Program-made: the position numbers and the translations under genes
In this document: one piece after another, positions 55,853 through 64,000 of the stretch
Position numbering within the stretch: the first letter of the stretch is position 1
Layout: each line of letters begins with the position of its first letter
Notes under the pieces: model-generated
The model's input: only the letters and a program-made list of their open reading frames with translations
Databases searched by the model: none
Told to the model about the DNA's origin: nothing
DNA from: Anabaena lutea FACHB-196
GTDB taxonomy: Bacteria > Cyanobacteriota > Cyanobacteriia > Cyanobacteriales > Nostocaceae
DNA: 64,000 nt
Direction: 5' to 3'
Assembly (NCBI RefSeq): GCF_014698305.1
Contig: NZ_JACJST010000011.1
Coordinates: forward strand, 1 to 64,000

Positions 55853-57577
55853 TTAGCCATTTTTGTCTTGTTGATAAATAGGAATTTTAATAACAAACTC
55901 AGTTCCTGCACCATTTATAGAAGAACATTCCAAAAAGCCCTTATGTCTTTCAGTAATAATTTGATAACTAATTGACATTCCCATTCCCGTTCCCTTACCA
56001 ACCGATTTAGTTGTGAAGAAGGGATTAAAAATCTGTTTTTGAATATTTTCTGGCATTCCTAGCCCGTTATCAGCGATCGCAATTTTTACCCAATCTGAAT
56101 CGATTAACGAAGTATTAATGGTAATTTTTGGAAGTAGCGGTTCCTTGAGCATTCTCTCTTCTAAAGTATCAATAGCATTGCTGAGAATATTCATAAACAC
56201 CTGATTAATTTGTCCAGCATAACATTCTAATAGAGGTAACTTGCTATAGTTTTTAATAACTTGAATAGCTGGACGATTTTTTTGTTCTTTAAGACGATGT
56301 TGCAAAATCATCAGCGTACTATCGATACCCTCGTGAATTTCCACAGCTTTGAATTCAGCTTCATCCAGACGGGAAAAAGTACGTAAAGATAGCACAATTT
56401 CACGGATGCGTTGAGTACCAACTTTCATAGAAGTGAGGACTTTTGGTAAATCTTCTTGGATGTAAGTTAAATCAATTTCTTCAGATAAAGCCTGAAATTC
56501 AGGATTCATCTTTAAATTTTCTTGATACAAGTGAATTACCCGCAGTAAGTCTTGGGCATAATCCTCAAGATGGCTAAGATTACCGTGGATAAAATTGACA
56601 GGATTATTGATTTCATGGGCAACTCCAGCCACCAACTGTCCCAGACTAGACATTTTTTCACTTTGCACGAGTTGGATTTGAGCCTGTTGCAATTCTCGTA
56701 ATGTTCGTTCTAATTGTTCAGATTTACTACGTTCTCTAGCTTCACTTTCTCGCAATATTTCTTCCACCTTTTGACGCTGGGTAATCTCACTTTTGAGTTG
56801 TTCATGAGTTTGTAGTTGCTCAAAGACAGCCTGAAATGTGTTTGCTAAAAACTGAATTTCATTGGCAGGTATTTTTTCTGGCATAGAGAAGGTAGCTGTT
56901 TCTTTACTGATAGCTACAGCCTGGTTTAAAATATTCAGAGGACGCAAAACATTTCTCCGGATCAGTACCCACATCAACCACAAAATAATCACAATCCCCG
57001 ACAGCAATGTGAGCGTAGAAGTAAGAAAAGCTCTGCCAGCTTGGGCTTTCATTTGTCTCAAGTCTATAATAGCGATCGCTAACCCCCGTCGTCCTGAAGT
57101 CCCAAACAGAACACTGCTAAAAGGCAAGATTTGCACCAATACTGGTTTTTTATCCAACACTATCTCATAAGAAGTGGCAATGCCCGTATTCGCTGATTGG
57201 AGAATACCTAGTCGCAATTCTGGATGTTTTTGTGTATAAAAACGCTTTCGGCTTCCTTGACTATCTGCCAGAATAATTCCATCCCCGTTGACAATGGTAA
57301 TCTCGATAATGGCAGGTAAAGTTGCATAGTTCTGAATAATTCGCCGTAAAATATGACGTTGCTCTACTTCTAACAGTCCTTCACTGGCAAATTCAATCGA
57401 TTGCGTAATTATTTGAGCGCGTGTGCGGACTTGTTTTTCCAGGTCTGATTGGATCAACTGATAATTAATCCACAGGGTTCCTAACCCAACAGTTGCTAGG
57501 GACAAACCACAGCTAAAGAGAAGTTGCTGTGATAAATTGTGTGTACGTAACCAGGATAATCCCCTCAAGATTTCCAA
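55853..57577 (-). CDS. Membrane sensor histidine kinase
   Basis: A 574-residue kinase. Membrane helices at about residues 18-38 and 185-207 flank a ~145-residue periplasmic sensor. Next come a HAMP region (RRNVLRPLNILNQAV), a coiled coil, a HisKA domain with the phospho-His in VAHEINNPVNFIHG, and a HATPase domain with IADNGLGMPE and the GTGMGMSIS loop. It overlaps the start region of the upstream binding-protein gene's 3' end by 13 bases, so the lipoprotein may deliver the signal. No response regulator is present in the window. Confidence 0.93.
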   Translation of the reverse strand: MEILRGLSWLRTHNLSQQLLFSCGLSLATVGLGTLWINYQLIQSDLEKQVRTRAQIITQSIEFASEGLLEVEQRHILRRIIQNYATLPAIIEITIVNGDGIILADSQGSRKRFYTQKHPELRLGILQSANTGIATSYEIVLDKKPVLVQILPFSSVLFGTSGRRGLAIAIIDLRQMKAQAGRAFLTSTLTLLSGIVIILWLMWVLIRRNVLRPLNILNQAVAISKETATFSMPEKIPANEIQFLANTFQAVFEQLQTHEQLKSEITQRQKVEEILRESEARERSKSEQLERTLRELQQAQIQLVQSEKMSSLGQLVAGVAHEINNPVNFIHGNLSHLEDYAQDLLRVIHLYQENLKMNPEFQALSEEIDLTYIQEDLPKVLTSMKVGTQRIREIVLSLRTFSRLDEAEFKAVEIHEGIDSTLMILQHRLKEQKNRPAIQVIKNYSKLPLLECYAGQINQVFMNILSNAIDTLEERMLKEPLLPKITINTSLIDSDWVKIAIADNGLGMPENIQKQIFNPFFTTKSVGKGTGMGMSISYQIITERHKGFLECSSINGAGTEFVIKIPIYQQDKNG

Positions 57578-58617
57578 CCCTCAATTGCAGTCGTAATCAG
57601 TTCACGATTGATTTCCAGATCCTGACGTGGCAATCTCCCTGCTCTTTTGTCGGACTGAAGCAACTGACTCATCTGTTCCAGTCCTTGCTGCAAGCGACCT
57701 TGGTCTTGAAACATCCGTTTTTGCATTGGGATGTCACCTTTTTTTAAACCAGCATAATCACTGGCAAAGGACACAGGTGATTGTTGGAGAAGTTGAGCAA
57801 CTTTTTCATAAACTTCTGCTGGCTTTGTCTGGACTGCATACATGATATCTAACCAGGCAGACAAAAACTTAATTAGTTCTGTTTTCTTAGCCTGGACGTT
57901 TGCTTTACGAGTCAGCAGTGTATCAATTACCAGGCTGTCCACTTCCTTGGTTGTATAAATAATATTTCCCTGAGCTTTCTTCGCTGTCTCACCCAAAAGT
58001 GGTTGCCAAATCACGGCCGCATCAAGCTGTTTTTTTTCTACCAGTTGAGCCGCTGTTTCATTAGCAACATCTGCTATTTGTACATCCGTGGGTAACATTT
58101 TATGTTGCTGGAGGGCTTCCAACAAAATTAAATGGTTAACCGTACCCAGTTTGGCTCCAACTCGTTTTCCTTTTAAATCTTTTACCGTTTTGATGGGGGC
58201 TTGGGCGACAATACCATCAGCCCCATAGGAAATATTGGTGACCAGGACAATCACGGGTTTATCGTCTCCCGCATCGACCTGTACTGCATCCCAGAGAGCC
58301 ACAAATGCAGCATCTAGTGAGCCTCGCATGACTGCCCTGGAAGAATCTTGCTGATTTTCAAACCGGACTAGATTTACATCCAAACCCCGACCCTTGAAGA
58401 TGCCGGTGGCTTTGGCATAGAGAACAATATCAAATCCAGGCCAGGTTGTGATTCCTATCGTTAGTGGTTGTAGTTGGGTTTTGGGAATCAGGAAGCAACT
58501 ATGCAATATTAAACTGAGACATAAAGTCACACCAAAGATGACACCGAGGGATTTTTGCACTTGTTGTCTAATGTCAAAGATATTAGTTAAAGCAGGAAAC
58601 AGAAGTATCAATTCCAA
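57565..58617 (-). CDS. ABC-type substrate-binding protein (SsuA/NMT1-like)
   Basis: A 350-residue periplasmic binding protein. A hydrophobic signal segment (SLGVIFGVTLCLSLILHSC) ends at a possible lipobox Cys, so it may be lipid-anchored. The binding fold shows IGITTWPGFDIVLYAKATGIF, DAAFVALWDAVQVDAG, GVIGAKLG-like GKRVGAKLGTVNHLILLEAL and DAAVIWQPLLGE, as in nitrate/sulfonate/taurine-type proteins. No permease or ATPase gene is adjacent. Instead it is coupled to a histidine kinase (13-base overlap), suggesting it acts as an extracytoplasmic sensor subunit. Confidence 0.87.
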   Translation of the reverse strand: MELILLFPALTNIFDIRQQVQKSLGVIFGVTLCLSLILHSCFLIPKTQLQPLTIGITTWPGFDIVLYAKATGIFKGRGLDVNLVRFENQQDSSRAVMRGSLDAAFVALWDAVQVDAGDDKPVIVLVTNISYGADGIVAQAPIKTVKDLKGKRVGAKLGTVNHLILLEALQQHKMLPTDVQIADVANETAAQLVEKKQLDAAVIWQPLLGETAKKAQGNIIYTTKEVDSLVIDTLLTRKANVQAKKTELIKFLSAWLDIMYAVQTKPAEVYEKVAQLLQQSPVSFASDYAGLKKGDIPMQKRMFQDQGRLQQGLEQMSQLLQSDKRAGRLPRQDLEINRELITTAIEGWKS

Positions 58618-58831
58618 AAAAGCCTTGCCCAGCGATGCTTACGGCGTATCTTTCCGGTGAATTAAGCTACGCGTAGCCTCCGTCTACGACACCCTCCGGG
58701 AACGTAGAGAAGAGAGCGGTGCGATCGCACCTACTTTACCCATAAGAGAATTGCCATTGTGATCATTATATAGTAATCCGAAACCATTTCTGATTAAATA
58801 CGGAGATGAAAGTCCTTGGTTGACAAGCATA

Positions 58832-58939
58832 ATGATTCCTATGGCTGATATAGTTCCTTTGGATCTGATTGAGGCCGCAGATCAAGCCCTTGATCAAGCA
58901 AAAGCACAGGGGCGTAATCGTTCGTTTGTTAACCCGATT
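58832..58939 (+). pseudogene. GGDEF diguanylate cyclase remnant
   Basis: The plus strand reads IMIPMADIVPLDLIEAADQA and then LDQAKAQGRNRS, the last ~30 residues of a GGDEF domain. No upstream GGEEF active-site motif is present and no full-length frame exists. An inverted-repeat element begins right after it. It is a small decayed leftover. Confidence 0.65.
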
Positions 58940-58942
58940 CAA

Positions 58943-59097
58943 TTTTTCAATACCTTTGCCATTTTTTTTAGATTGGGGTGAGCGTAGCAAAACCCAAAGC
59001 ATTTGTTGGGTTATGGCTGATGCCGACTGCACGCTACCGTGCCTCAACCCAACCTACGAATCAAGGCTTTTTCAATTTGGCAAAGGTATTGATTTTT
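58943..59097. repeat. MITE-like inverted-repeat element
   Basis: TTTTCAATACCTTTGCCA at the left and TGGCAAAGGTATTGATTTTT at the right are inverted copies. Inside is another palindromic segment with GCACGCTACCGTGC and GGGTT/AACCC pairs. No coding role. It separates the GGDEF remnant from the SMP-30-like gene and ends 42 bases before that start. Confidence 0.7.
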
Positions 59098-59139
59098 ATA
59101 AATTCATTGTTTAGCAACCTTTGGGAGAATTTCATTCAA

Positions 59140-60075
59140 ATGGAGAACTCAACAGGATTACCGCCTATTTATGCTAATACCCCAGTGGAATTAGTACCAG
59201 CCCAAGTTATTGCTTCATTCCCAGTTAACACCTTCCTAGAAAATCTTGTCATTGCTCCAGATGGAACTATCTTGGTGACGAATCATGAAATAGGTAAGAT
59301 TGTACGTATTTTACCGGATGGTAGCCAAGATATTCATGCTAGTGTTGATGGCAAAGTTAGTGGACTGGCTTTCACTACTAATGGTGATTTGATAGCAACT
59401 GGATGGAATGCTGATTCTGTATCGGCAATTTTTCAGGTGAGTGCAGATGGCATTGTGGAAACTTTAATGACATTGCCAGATGCAATTTTCCCTAATGGCA
59501 TTACACCACTCTCCGATACACAGTATTTAATGGCAGATTCCTATCGAGGTGCAATCTGGCTGATTGATATTGCCCAACGCAGTGCCTCAATTTGGCTAGA
59601 ACATCCTTTGTTGGCTCGCAACAGTCCAGAAAGCATAATTCCGGCTGTAAATGGCTTGAAGTGGTTTAATGACCAGCTTTATGTTTCCAATACTGATAAA
59701 CAGCTACTGTTGCGGATTGCGATTGACACAGCAAATAAACCCAGTGAGCCGGAAATCTTCGTTGAGCAGACTAATATTGACGATTTTGCCTTTGATGTGG
59801 AGGGCAATCTTTACGGGGCAACTCACGTTTATAACAGTGTAGTCAAAATTGCGCCCGATGGAACTACAACTATTATTGCTCAATCGGAGCAGAACGTAAT
59901 TGGTAGTACAGCAGTTGCTTTTGGTCAACTAGAGAGCGATGCCTTCGGCGAGCGCAGCTATCGCACTGCCATTTATGTTGTCACAAATGGGGGGATGTTT
60001 TTACCTCCTCCCACTGGTGTTGTAGCCGCAACGGTTGTTCGGCTTGAGGTTGGGAAAGCTGGATATCTACGGTGA
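59140..60075 (+). CDS. SMP-30/NHL-like six-bladed propeller protein
   Basis: A 311-residue beta-propeller of the SMP-30/gluconolactonase or strictosidine-synthase-like group. Repeats such as [38 protein letters not shown] and [23 protein letters not shown] are visible. ATG at 59140 is chosen, with GGGAG 11 bases upstream. A longer frame to 58978 runs through the repeat element and is not credible. Enzymatic lactonase residues are not all evident. It is followed after 22 bases by a monooxygenase-domain gene, likely one operon. Confidence 0.82.
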   Translation: MENSTGLPPIYANTPVELVPAQVIASFPVNTFLENLVIAPDGTILVTNHEIGKIVRILPDGSQDIHASVDGKVSGLAFTTNGDLIATGWNADSVSAIFQVSADGIVETLMTLPDAIFPNGITPLSDTQYLMADSYRGAIWLIDIAQRSASIWLEHPLLARNSPESIIPAVNGLKWFNDQLYVSNTDKQLLLRIAIDTANKPSEPEIFVEQTNIDDFAFDVEGNLYGATHVYNSVVKIAPDGTTTIIAQSEQNVIGSTAVAFGQLESDAFGERSYRTAIYVVTNGGMFLPPPTGVVAATVVRLEVGKAGYLR

Positions 60076-60097
60076 TAGGCAAAAAGGAAATTAATGG

Positions 60098-60661
60098 ATG
60101 GAAACGGCACAAGAGGATCAATTGGTAACGGTTGTAATTTCGCAACTTGTCAAACCAGGCAATGAAGTAGCTTATGAGGCTTGGGTGAAAGATATTACAA
60201 CTGTAGCCAGAACTTATGCAGGTCATCTGGGTACAAATGTGATTCGTCCCCAACCGGGTGTCAGAAATGAATATGTGATTATCTTGCGATTTGACGGTTA
60301 TGAAAATTTGAAAACATGGATGACATCACGCGATCGCCAATACTGGCTCACTCAAGCTGAATCTTTGGTGGAATCTGAACCTCATGTCCAGCAAATGAGT
60401 GGATTAGAAGCTTGGTTTTCTATTCCTGGTCAACCTTTAAAAACACCACCACGCTATAAAACTGCATTACTTACCTGGGCAGTTGTGTACACATTAATTA
60501 ATCTTTTGAGTATCTTTCTTAGTCCTCTACTCCGTAGTTTACCTCCGTTGATTATTTCGTTGATCACTTCTGGTATTATGGTGGGACTGCTAACTTACGT
60601 GATTATGCCAAGAATTACCCGTCTATTTAGTTTTTGGCTATATGCCAAATCACGAGTTTAG
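60098..60661 (+). CDS. ABM-domain protein with C-terminal membrane helices
   Basis: A 187-residue protein. The N-terminal ~95 residues form an antibiotic-biosynthesis-monooxygenase (dimeric alpha+beta barrel) domain: VTVVISQLVKPGNEVAYEAWVKDI, a GHLGTNVIRP segment, and FDGYENLKTWMTSRDRQYWL. Two membrane helices follow (about 118-139 and 143-166). Such proteins are widespread with unknown substrate. It is 22 bases after the SMP-30-like gene and ends with a terminator-like hairpin. Confidence 0.85.
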   Translation: METAQEDQLVTVVISQLVKPGNEVAYEAWVKDITTVARTYAGHLGTNVIRPQPGVRNEYVIILRFDGYENLKTWMTSRDRQYWLTQAESLVESEPHVQQMSGLEAWFSIPGQPLKTPPRYKTALLTWAVVYTLINLLSIFLSPLLRSLPPLIISLITSGIMVGLLTYVIMPRITRLFSFWLYAKSRV

Positions 60662-60675
60662 AATAATTAAAAATT

Positions 60676-60707
60676 TTCTAGGGTGGTCATCGGCTTACCC
60701 TAGAGAA
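60676..60707 (+). terminator. Terminator-like hairpin
   Basis: TTCTAGGGT and ACCCTAGAGAA arms with a 12-base loop, in A+T-rich DNA 15 bases after the ABM gene. No strong T run. Confidence 0.5.
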
Positions 60708-60821
60708 TTATTCATAAATTTATAATTGCAACTTGTTATGGTCTTTCAAGAAATTAAGTTTTTTATATGTAATTTCATAAATTCTGATATTTTAAACTAA
60801 GGAACAATGCAAACCAACATT

Positions 60822-61110
60822 TATTCAGATTCATCTATCATCGGTTTTTGAGCAGCGTGTCTCACAAAAAGAATCTGAACATTATCATCAACAATTGTAA
60901 AAATAATCCGATAGGAGGTTCTTCCTTTACCATATATAAGTTGTCGAAGTTCTTGTTCAAAAAACTCATTTTCAAATGCTAGAGAACAACGATAAGGCAT
61001 TTTTCTAGGGATAATATAGATTTATATAATCCCTCTATCCATGTTCTAGCCTTATAAGGAGAAATATTACTAAACCAGAAATAAGCTTCTTCTAGAGAAA
61101 ATACAGACAT
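60822..61110 (-). pseudogene. RelE/ParE family toxin gene, frameshifted
   Basis: The minus strand from ATG 61110 reads MSVFSLEEAYFWFSNISPYK and on to ILSLEK, then loses frame at an A5 run (61000-61004). One base over, the frame continues MPYRCSLAFENEFFEQELRQ, LIYGKGRTSYRIIFTIVDDN and VQILFVRHAAQ to a stop at 60822. The combined ~95 residues match a ParE/RelE-type toxin (PYRC, YRIIF, VRHA are family features). A single missing A explains the break, so mutation, sequencing error or slippage are all possible. No antitoxin gene is adjacent. Confidence 0.65.
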
Positions 61111-61369
61111 TCCCACAGTTATCAACGCACCTCAACTAAAAAGCAAAATTCCCCAAATTAAAAAGCATCTGCAAACAGAAAATATTGCTTTAATTATCAA
61201 CAACTGCGAACCAAATCAAGAAATGATCAAATTCTGCAATAAACTAACAGATGTGTTAAAAATTGTCTTTATCACAGAACAACCATTAGACGCACCATTG
61301 AAAGGTTTTCCACAAAATCAACCAAACTTACTCAGTGCAATTCAAAGCTGGATTAATGAGATAGGGTAA
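61085..61369 (+). pseudogene. 5'-truncated gene remnant, unidentified
   Basis: The plus strand is open for ~94 codons to a stop at 61367 with no suitable start: TDIPTVINAPQLKSKIPQIK, IALIINNCEPNQEMIKFCNK, IVFITEQPLDAPLKGFPQNQ and LLSAIQSWINEIG. It has coding character with an alternating strand/helix pattern, like the end of a larger signalling or TIR-like protein, but I cannot name it. It abuts the ParE remnant on the opposite strand. Confidence 0.5.
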
Positions 61370-61384
61370 AAAACTAAAATTCAA

Positions 61385-62239
61385 TTACAAGTATTTTTCC
61401 ATTAAATAGTTTGTAAATAAAACGCCTCGACGTTCTACTTGTTGTTCCTTAACTATGGTGAATCCATGATGTTGAAAAAATGATTTTGCGGTAATACTAA
61501 CCTCTGCATATAGTCGCTTAATTTCTCGTGATTTAGCTATATTTTCTATGTGCTTTAAAAGTTTTGAACCAATCCCCTTTCTTTGGTATTGACTGTGACA
61601 ATAAAAACAATCAATATGTCCATCGGGGTCTAATTCTCCAAATCCAACGATTTCACCGTTATTTTCCGCAATATATGGTGATTTGTTCTGTAACCTTTTA
61701 TGCCAAAATTCGTAATCCATAGTTTCCGCAGCCCAAGCTTTAACTTGTTCTTGAGTGTAATCACGAATATTGATTTCATGAACTGTATCATAAAACAATT
61801 TCATGATCATCTCGGTGTCAGATGGTTTATATTCTCTGATGTGGAGATTAAATGTACTTGATTCATAAATTTCTAATGGCAAATTGTCAGGGTCTTTAAA
61901 AAAGGTAAATTTTTTACCTGTAATTTCATCAATTCTAATATTTTCAACTTCGATATGATGCGATTTTAAGTAATTAACACTTTCCTCAATATTCTCAACT
62001 GCAAAAGCTAAATGTCTTAAACCACAGGCTTCAGGATTACTAAATCTTTGGGGAGGATTAGGAAAAGAGAATAATTCAATTTGGATATTTCCTACTTGTA
62101 AATCTAATTTATAGGAATTTCTAGCGCTGCGGAATGTCTCGTGAATAATCTCAAATCCTAAAACTTCAACATAAAAATGTTTAGATTTTTGGTAATTAGA
62201 ACAAATAATAGCAACATGATGAACACCGGAAATTTTCAT
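61385..62239 (-). CDS. VOC (glyoxalase-like) and GNAT acetyltransferase fusion
   Basis: A 284-residue protein. Residues 1-126 are a VOC domain (ISGVHHVAIICSNYQKSKHFY, GLRHLAFAVENIEESV, FFKDPDNLPLEIYE) with metal-ligand His and Glu visible. Residues about 131-284 are a GNAT N-acetyltransferase with the acetyl-CoA loop QYQRKGIGSKLL. Both halves look complete, with the join at about residue 128. The pair could modify and detoxify a small molecule. It is the end of a minus-strand group, but 21 bases after the HEPN gene, so cotranscription is likely. Confidence 0.85.
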   Translation of the reverse strand: MKISGVHHVAIICSNYQKSKHFYVEVLGFEIIHETFRSARNSYKLDLQVGNIQIELFSFPNPPQRFSNPEACGLRHLAFAVENIEESVNYLKSHHIEVENIRIDEITGKKFTFFKDPDNLPLEIYESSTFNLHIREYKPSDTEMIMKLFYDTVHEINIRDYTQEQVKAWAAETMDYEFWHKRLQNKSPYIAENNGEIVGFGELDPDGHIDCFYCHSQYQRKGIGSKLLKHIENIAKSREIKRLYAEVSITAKSFFQHHGFTIVKEQQVERRGVLFTNYLMEKYL

Positions 62240-62260
62240 AAAAGTATCTCTCTTATTTTA

Positions 62261-62680
62261 TTACTTTTTAAGTTTCTCTAATAATTTTTTGATTTTTTCT
62301 GCATACTTCAAAGCTTTTTTTGCATTAGCACTCAACGAATGGAAAGGTATTTCATCTTCATAATCAACTTTATTTCTCAAATTTCGCAGACTACGTAAAT
62401 CCTTACCTAAATTGATAAAATTAGTATCTTGACTAATTAATAGTATTTTGTTAATTATATGATTATGTACATCATGCTTGAGATTAATTAACTCACTATA
62501 TCCCTCAACATCACGTAAGTAGTTTCTCACTAGACAAAAAGATGAATAATACGCCCTACTAATACAAGAGCGTATTTTAGCTTCATTGATTGATGCACTA
62601 TTTGCCTGATTTGAGGTACTAATTACTTCATTATATAAAGTTTGTGCAACCTCTAAATAACTTAACCAGTCGAATTTCAT
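62261..62680 (-). CDS. HEPN-domain protein
   Basis: A 139-residue helical protein of the HEPN superfamily. ISRAYYSSFCLVRNYL and the C-terminal LRNLRNKVDYED, with its LR-RN-DY pattern, are characteristic. The RX4-6H RNase motif is not seen, so it may lack catalysis or act as a partner. The start overlaps the stop of the preceding gene (ATGA). Similar gene pairs in cyanobacteria suggest a toxin/antitoxin- or abortive-infection-like module, which is inference. Confidence 0.7.
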   Translation of the reverse strand: MKFDWLSYLEVAQTLYNEVISTSNQANSASINEAKIRSCISRAYYSSFCLVRNYLRDVEGYSELINLKHDVHNHIINKILLISQDTNFINLGKDLRSLRNLRNKVDYEDEIPFHSLSANAKKALKYAEKIKKLLEKLKK

Positions 62681-63147
62681 TCAAACTCCAAATCTATAGA
62701 GAGGTTTACAGCAACTCCCAATGAAGCATTTATCCACCAATTTTCATCAAATTCATTTTGTTTATTTAAAGCTTCATCTACAGATTCTGGACTCACGCAG
62801 ATAGAAATAATCAGATATTCCCATTGAGAAGATTCAGGATCAACATACAACTTCAATCGTAATTTCTCTGTTGGGAAATACTTTCTTATTTGTGGATAAG
62901 CTTCCAGAATTACATCTATCAGATTTGAATGATTTTGCAAAAATCTGTTGACATCAAGAATGTTTTCTATTGTGTAGAATTTAGAAATTCTGCTGAACTT
63001 ATAAGATTGTTTACTATCTTCTGTTAGCCAGTTATTTTCTGTATGTTGAAACCAATCATCGGTACAAAGTTTTTTATGTTTAACAAATGTATGAACCAAA
63101 AAACTAGTTTTTAGTAAATTGTGTTTTTCTTGATTTTTGAGAGCCAT
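62677..63147 (-). CDS. HEPN-partner protein, unknown function
   Basis: A 156-residue protein. Conserved-looking segments are LIDVILEAYPQIRKYFP, LRLKLYVDPESSQWEYLIISI and FDENWWINAS. This arrangement is seen in small proteins encoded directly upstream of HEPN genes. The stop overlaps the HEPN start by 4 bases, so the two are coupled. The first 55 residues look separate. No nucleotidyltransferase motif (GSxxxGxxxxxSDxD) is visible, so it is not a classical MNT antitoxin. Confidence 0.6.
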   Translation of the reverse strand: MALKNQEKHNLLKTSFLVHTFVKHKKLCTDDWFQHTENNWLTEDSKQSYKFSRISKFYTIENILDVNRFLQNHSNLIDVILEAYPQIRKYFPTEKLRLKLYVDPESSQWEYLIISICVSPESVDEALNKQNEFDENWWINASLGVAVNLSIDLEFE

Positions 63148-63156
63148 TTTTACTCC

Positions 63157-63849
63157 TTACTTGGAACTAGAGTTAGGATCTAAATAAATGACATCGGCTT
63201 TATTTAGCATAGCCTGAATAACTTCAACTTCTAGTAGAGATTGAGATAATTGTTCTTGTAACTTTTGCACATCCGTTGAATCTAAAGCCACATAAAACTC
63301 TCTTGAACCACTTGCATCTTGGTACGCAATTTTTAAGGTGTGAACTACTAAAGCACCTGCAATTCCTTCGTTTTTTTCTGCTTTGAAAACGGGTCTTACA
63401 TCGGTAAGTATCCGGGAATTTAAGAAAATACTATCATACTCTTGTAACAAACTTATCGCTTGAGAAGAAATACTAATAGAGCCATCAATTGCCAATAACT
63501 TCGTTAGTCTTTGTTTAAAATGTGCTAATTCTTCAGAAGATAATTCTGAAAAGGTGTCATTACTAGAAACAGCATTAACTAACCCTGTAATTATTTCAGT
63601 ATTTTTAAGATTTTCTTGGATACGAAGAGAGTAAATTGAACGAATAGCTTTTAAAATTTCTTGTAGATCATTAATAGAGACTTCCTCTATTTTTGGAGAA
63701 ATTTCCAATACTAAACTATCTATATCTACAAAAGGATGAACTTCTGTTATTGCACTTAGTAGGCGATTAAATAGAGATTCATCAATTTTTATAATTAATG
63801 TAATACCTAATTGATATTGTTCTGGAATTTTTAGACTTTTCATTGCCAT
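63157..63849 (-). CDS. Conserved hypothetical protein, first gene of the HEPN operon
   Basis: A 230-residue soluble protein with mixed helices and strands. There is no recognised motif, signal peptide or membrane segment. It starts MAMKSLKIPEQYQLGITLII; a second Met (residue 3) is an equally possible start. It lies 9 bases upstream of the HEPN-partner gene, so the three minus-strand genes form one operon. Its role may be tied to the HEPN pair. Confidence 0.6.
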   Translation of the reverse strand: MAMKSLKIPEQYQLGITLIIKIDESLFNRLLSAITEVHPFVDIDSLVLEISPKIEEVSINDLQEILKAIRSIYSLRIQENLKNTEIITGLVNAVSSNDTFSELSSEELAHFKQRLTKLLAIDGSISISSQAISLLQEYDSIFLNSRILTDVRPVFKAEKNEGIAGALVVHTLKIAYQDASGSREFYVALDSTDVQKLQEQLSQSLLEVEVIQAMLNKADVIYLDPNSSSK

Positions 63850-64000
63850 TAAAGTTGATATTTTGGCTTTTCCAAATTAATCTATATTTAGACTAGCATC
63901 AAAACCATTGATTTTTGACCTTCTTAAGGGCAGGCTTTTTAGCCCACCCTAATTTATTCCCGTAAAATTGTCTTTGATACAATCCTGGTTTTTTTGCGAT

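Noticed and set aside
58978-59139. N-terminal extension of the SMP-30-like gene
   Set aside because: It runs through an inverted-repeat element; the ATG at 59140 with an upstream GGGAG is far more likely.

Overview
The window comes from a filamentous, probably heterocyst-forming cyanobacterium (Nostocales type). The signs are many GCGATCGC (HIP1) sites, short tandemly repeated sequences between genes, small hairpin and MITE-like repeats, and a gene content (PilT, KaiB-like protein, carotenoid oxygenase, DUF4112, AbrB-type permease) usual in that group. No species is claimed. I saw no rRNA or tRNA gene.

Region 1 (1-12200) is a cell-surface polysaccharide locus. A plus-strand set (truncated glycosyltransferase, methyltransferase, FkbM methyltransferase, hexapeptide acyltransferase, O-antigen polymerase-like protein, glycosyltransferase) converges at about 5600 on a minus-strand set (flippase, FkbM methyltransferase, three GT4 glycosyltransferases, small methyltransferase). 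Together they supply assembly, decoration, export and polymerisation steps for one exported glycan. Both ends carry decayed genes, and a MITE-like element sits between two genes.

Region 2 (12400-32000) holds mixed genes. A carotenoid cleavage oxygenase and a Rieske oxygenase follow a TetR regulator, with matching candidate operators at two promoters. Next comes an Eco29kI-type restriction-modification module bracketed by 37-bp direct repeats, then a type II thioesterase, Hsp20 and DnaK. After these lie a zinc-ribbon/winged-helix pair, an MBL-fold protein, a KaiB-domain protein, PilT, a UDP-GlcNAc 2-epimerase and two cell-wall proteins. A structured RNA candidate with a terminator lies near 32000.

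Region 3 (32500-37700) has housekeeping-like membrane and hydrolase genes.

Region 4 (37770-55531) is the most interesting part: a compact type III-B (Cmr) CRISPR island. It has two arrays (34 and 27 repeats by my count), both read as minus-strand arrays with leaders on the right. Between them is one minus-strand operon: HD-less Cas10/Cmr2 with GGDD, Cmr3, Cmr4, a Cmr5-like protein, a Cmr6+Cmr1-like fusion with an extra C-terminal domain, and a CARF-HEPN effector. No cas1, cas2 or cas6 is present. Divergent from the leader of array 2 is a 720-residue protein joining a polynucleotide-kinase-like P-loop domain to a WYL domain. That leader carries a duplicated hairpin/half-site motif and a perfect 13-bp inverted repeat. 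I infer that the kinase-WYL protein controls, or acts on transcripts of, this CRISPR locus; this is the best candidate for an undescribed component.

Region 5 (55600-64000) contains a periplasmic-binding lipoprotein/histidine kinase pair, an SMP-30-like protein, a monooxygenase-domain protein and a VOC-GNAT fusion. It ends with a three-gene HEPN-containing operon, and it also holds several gene remnants (GGDEF, ParE-like, an unidentified C-terminus).
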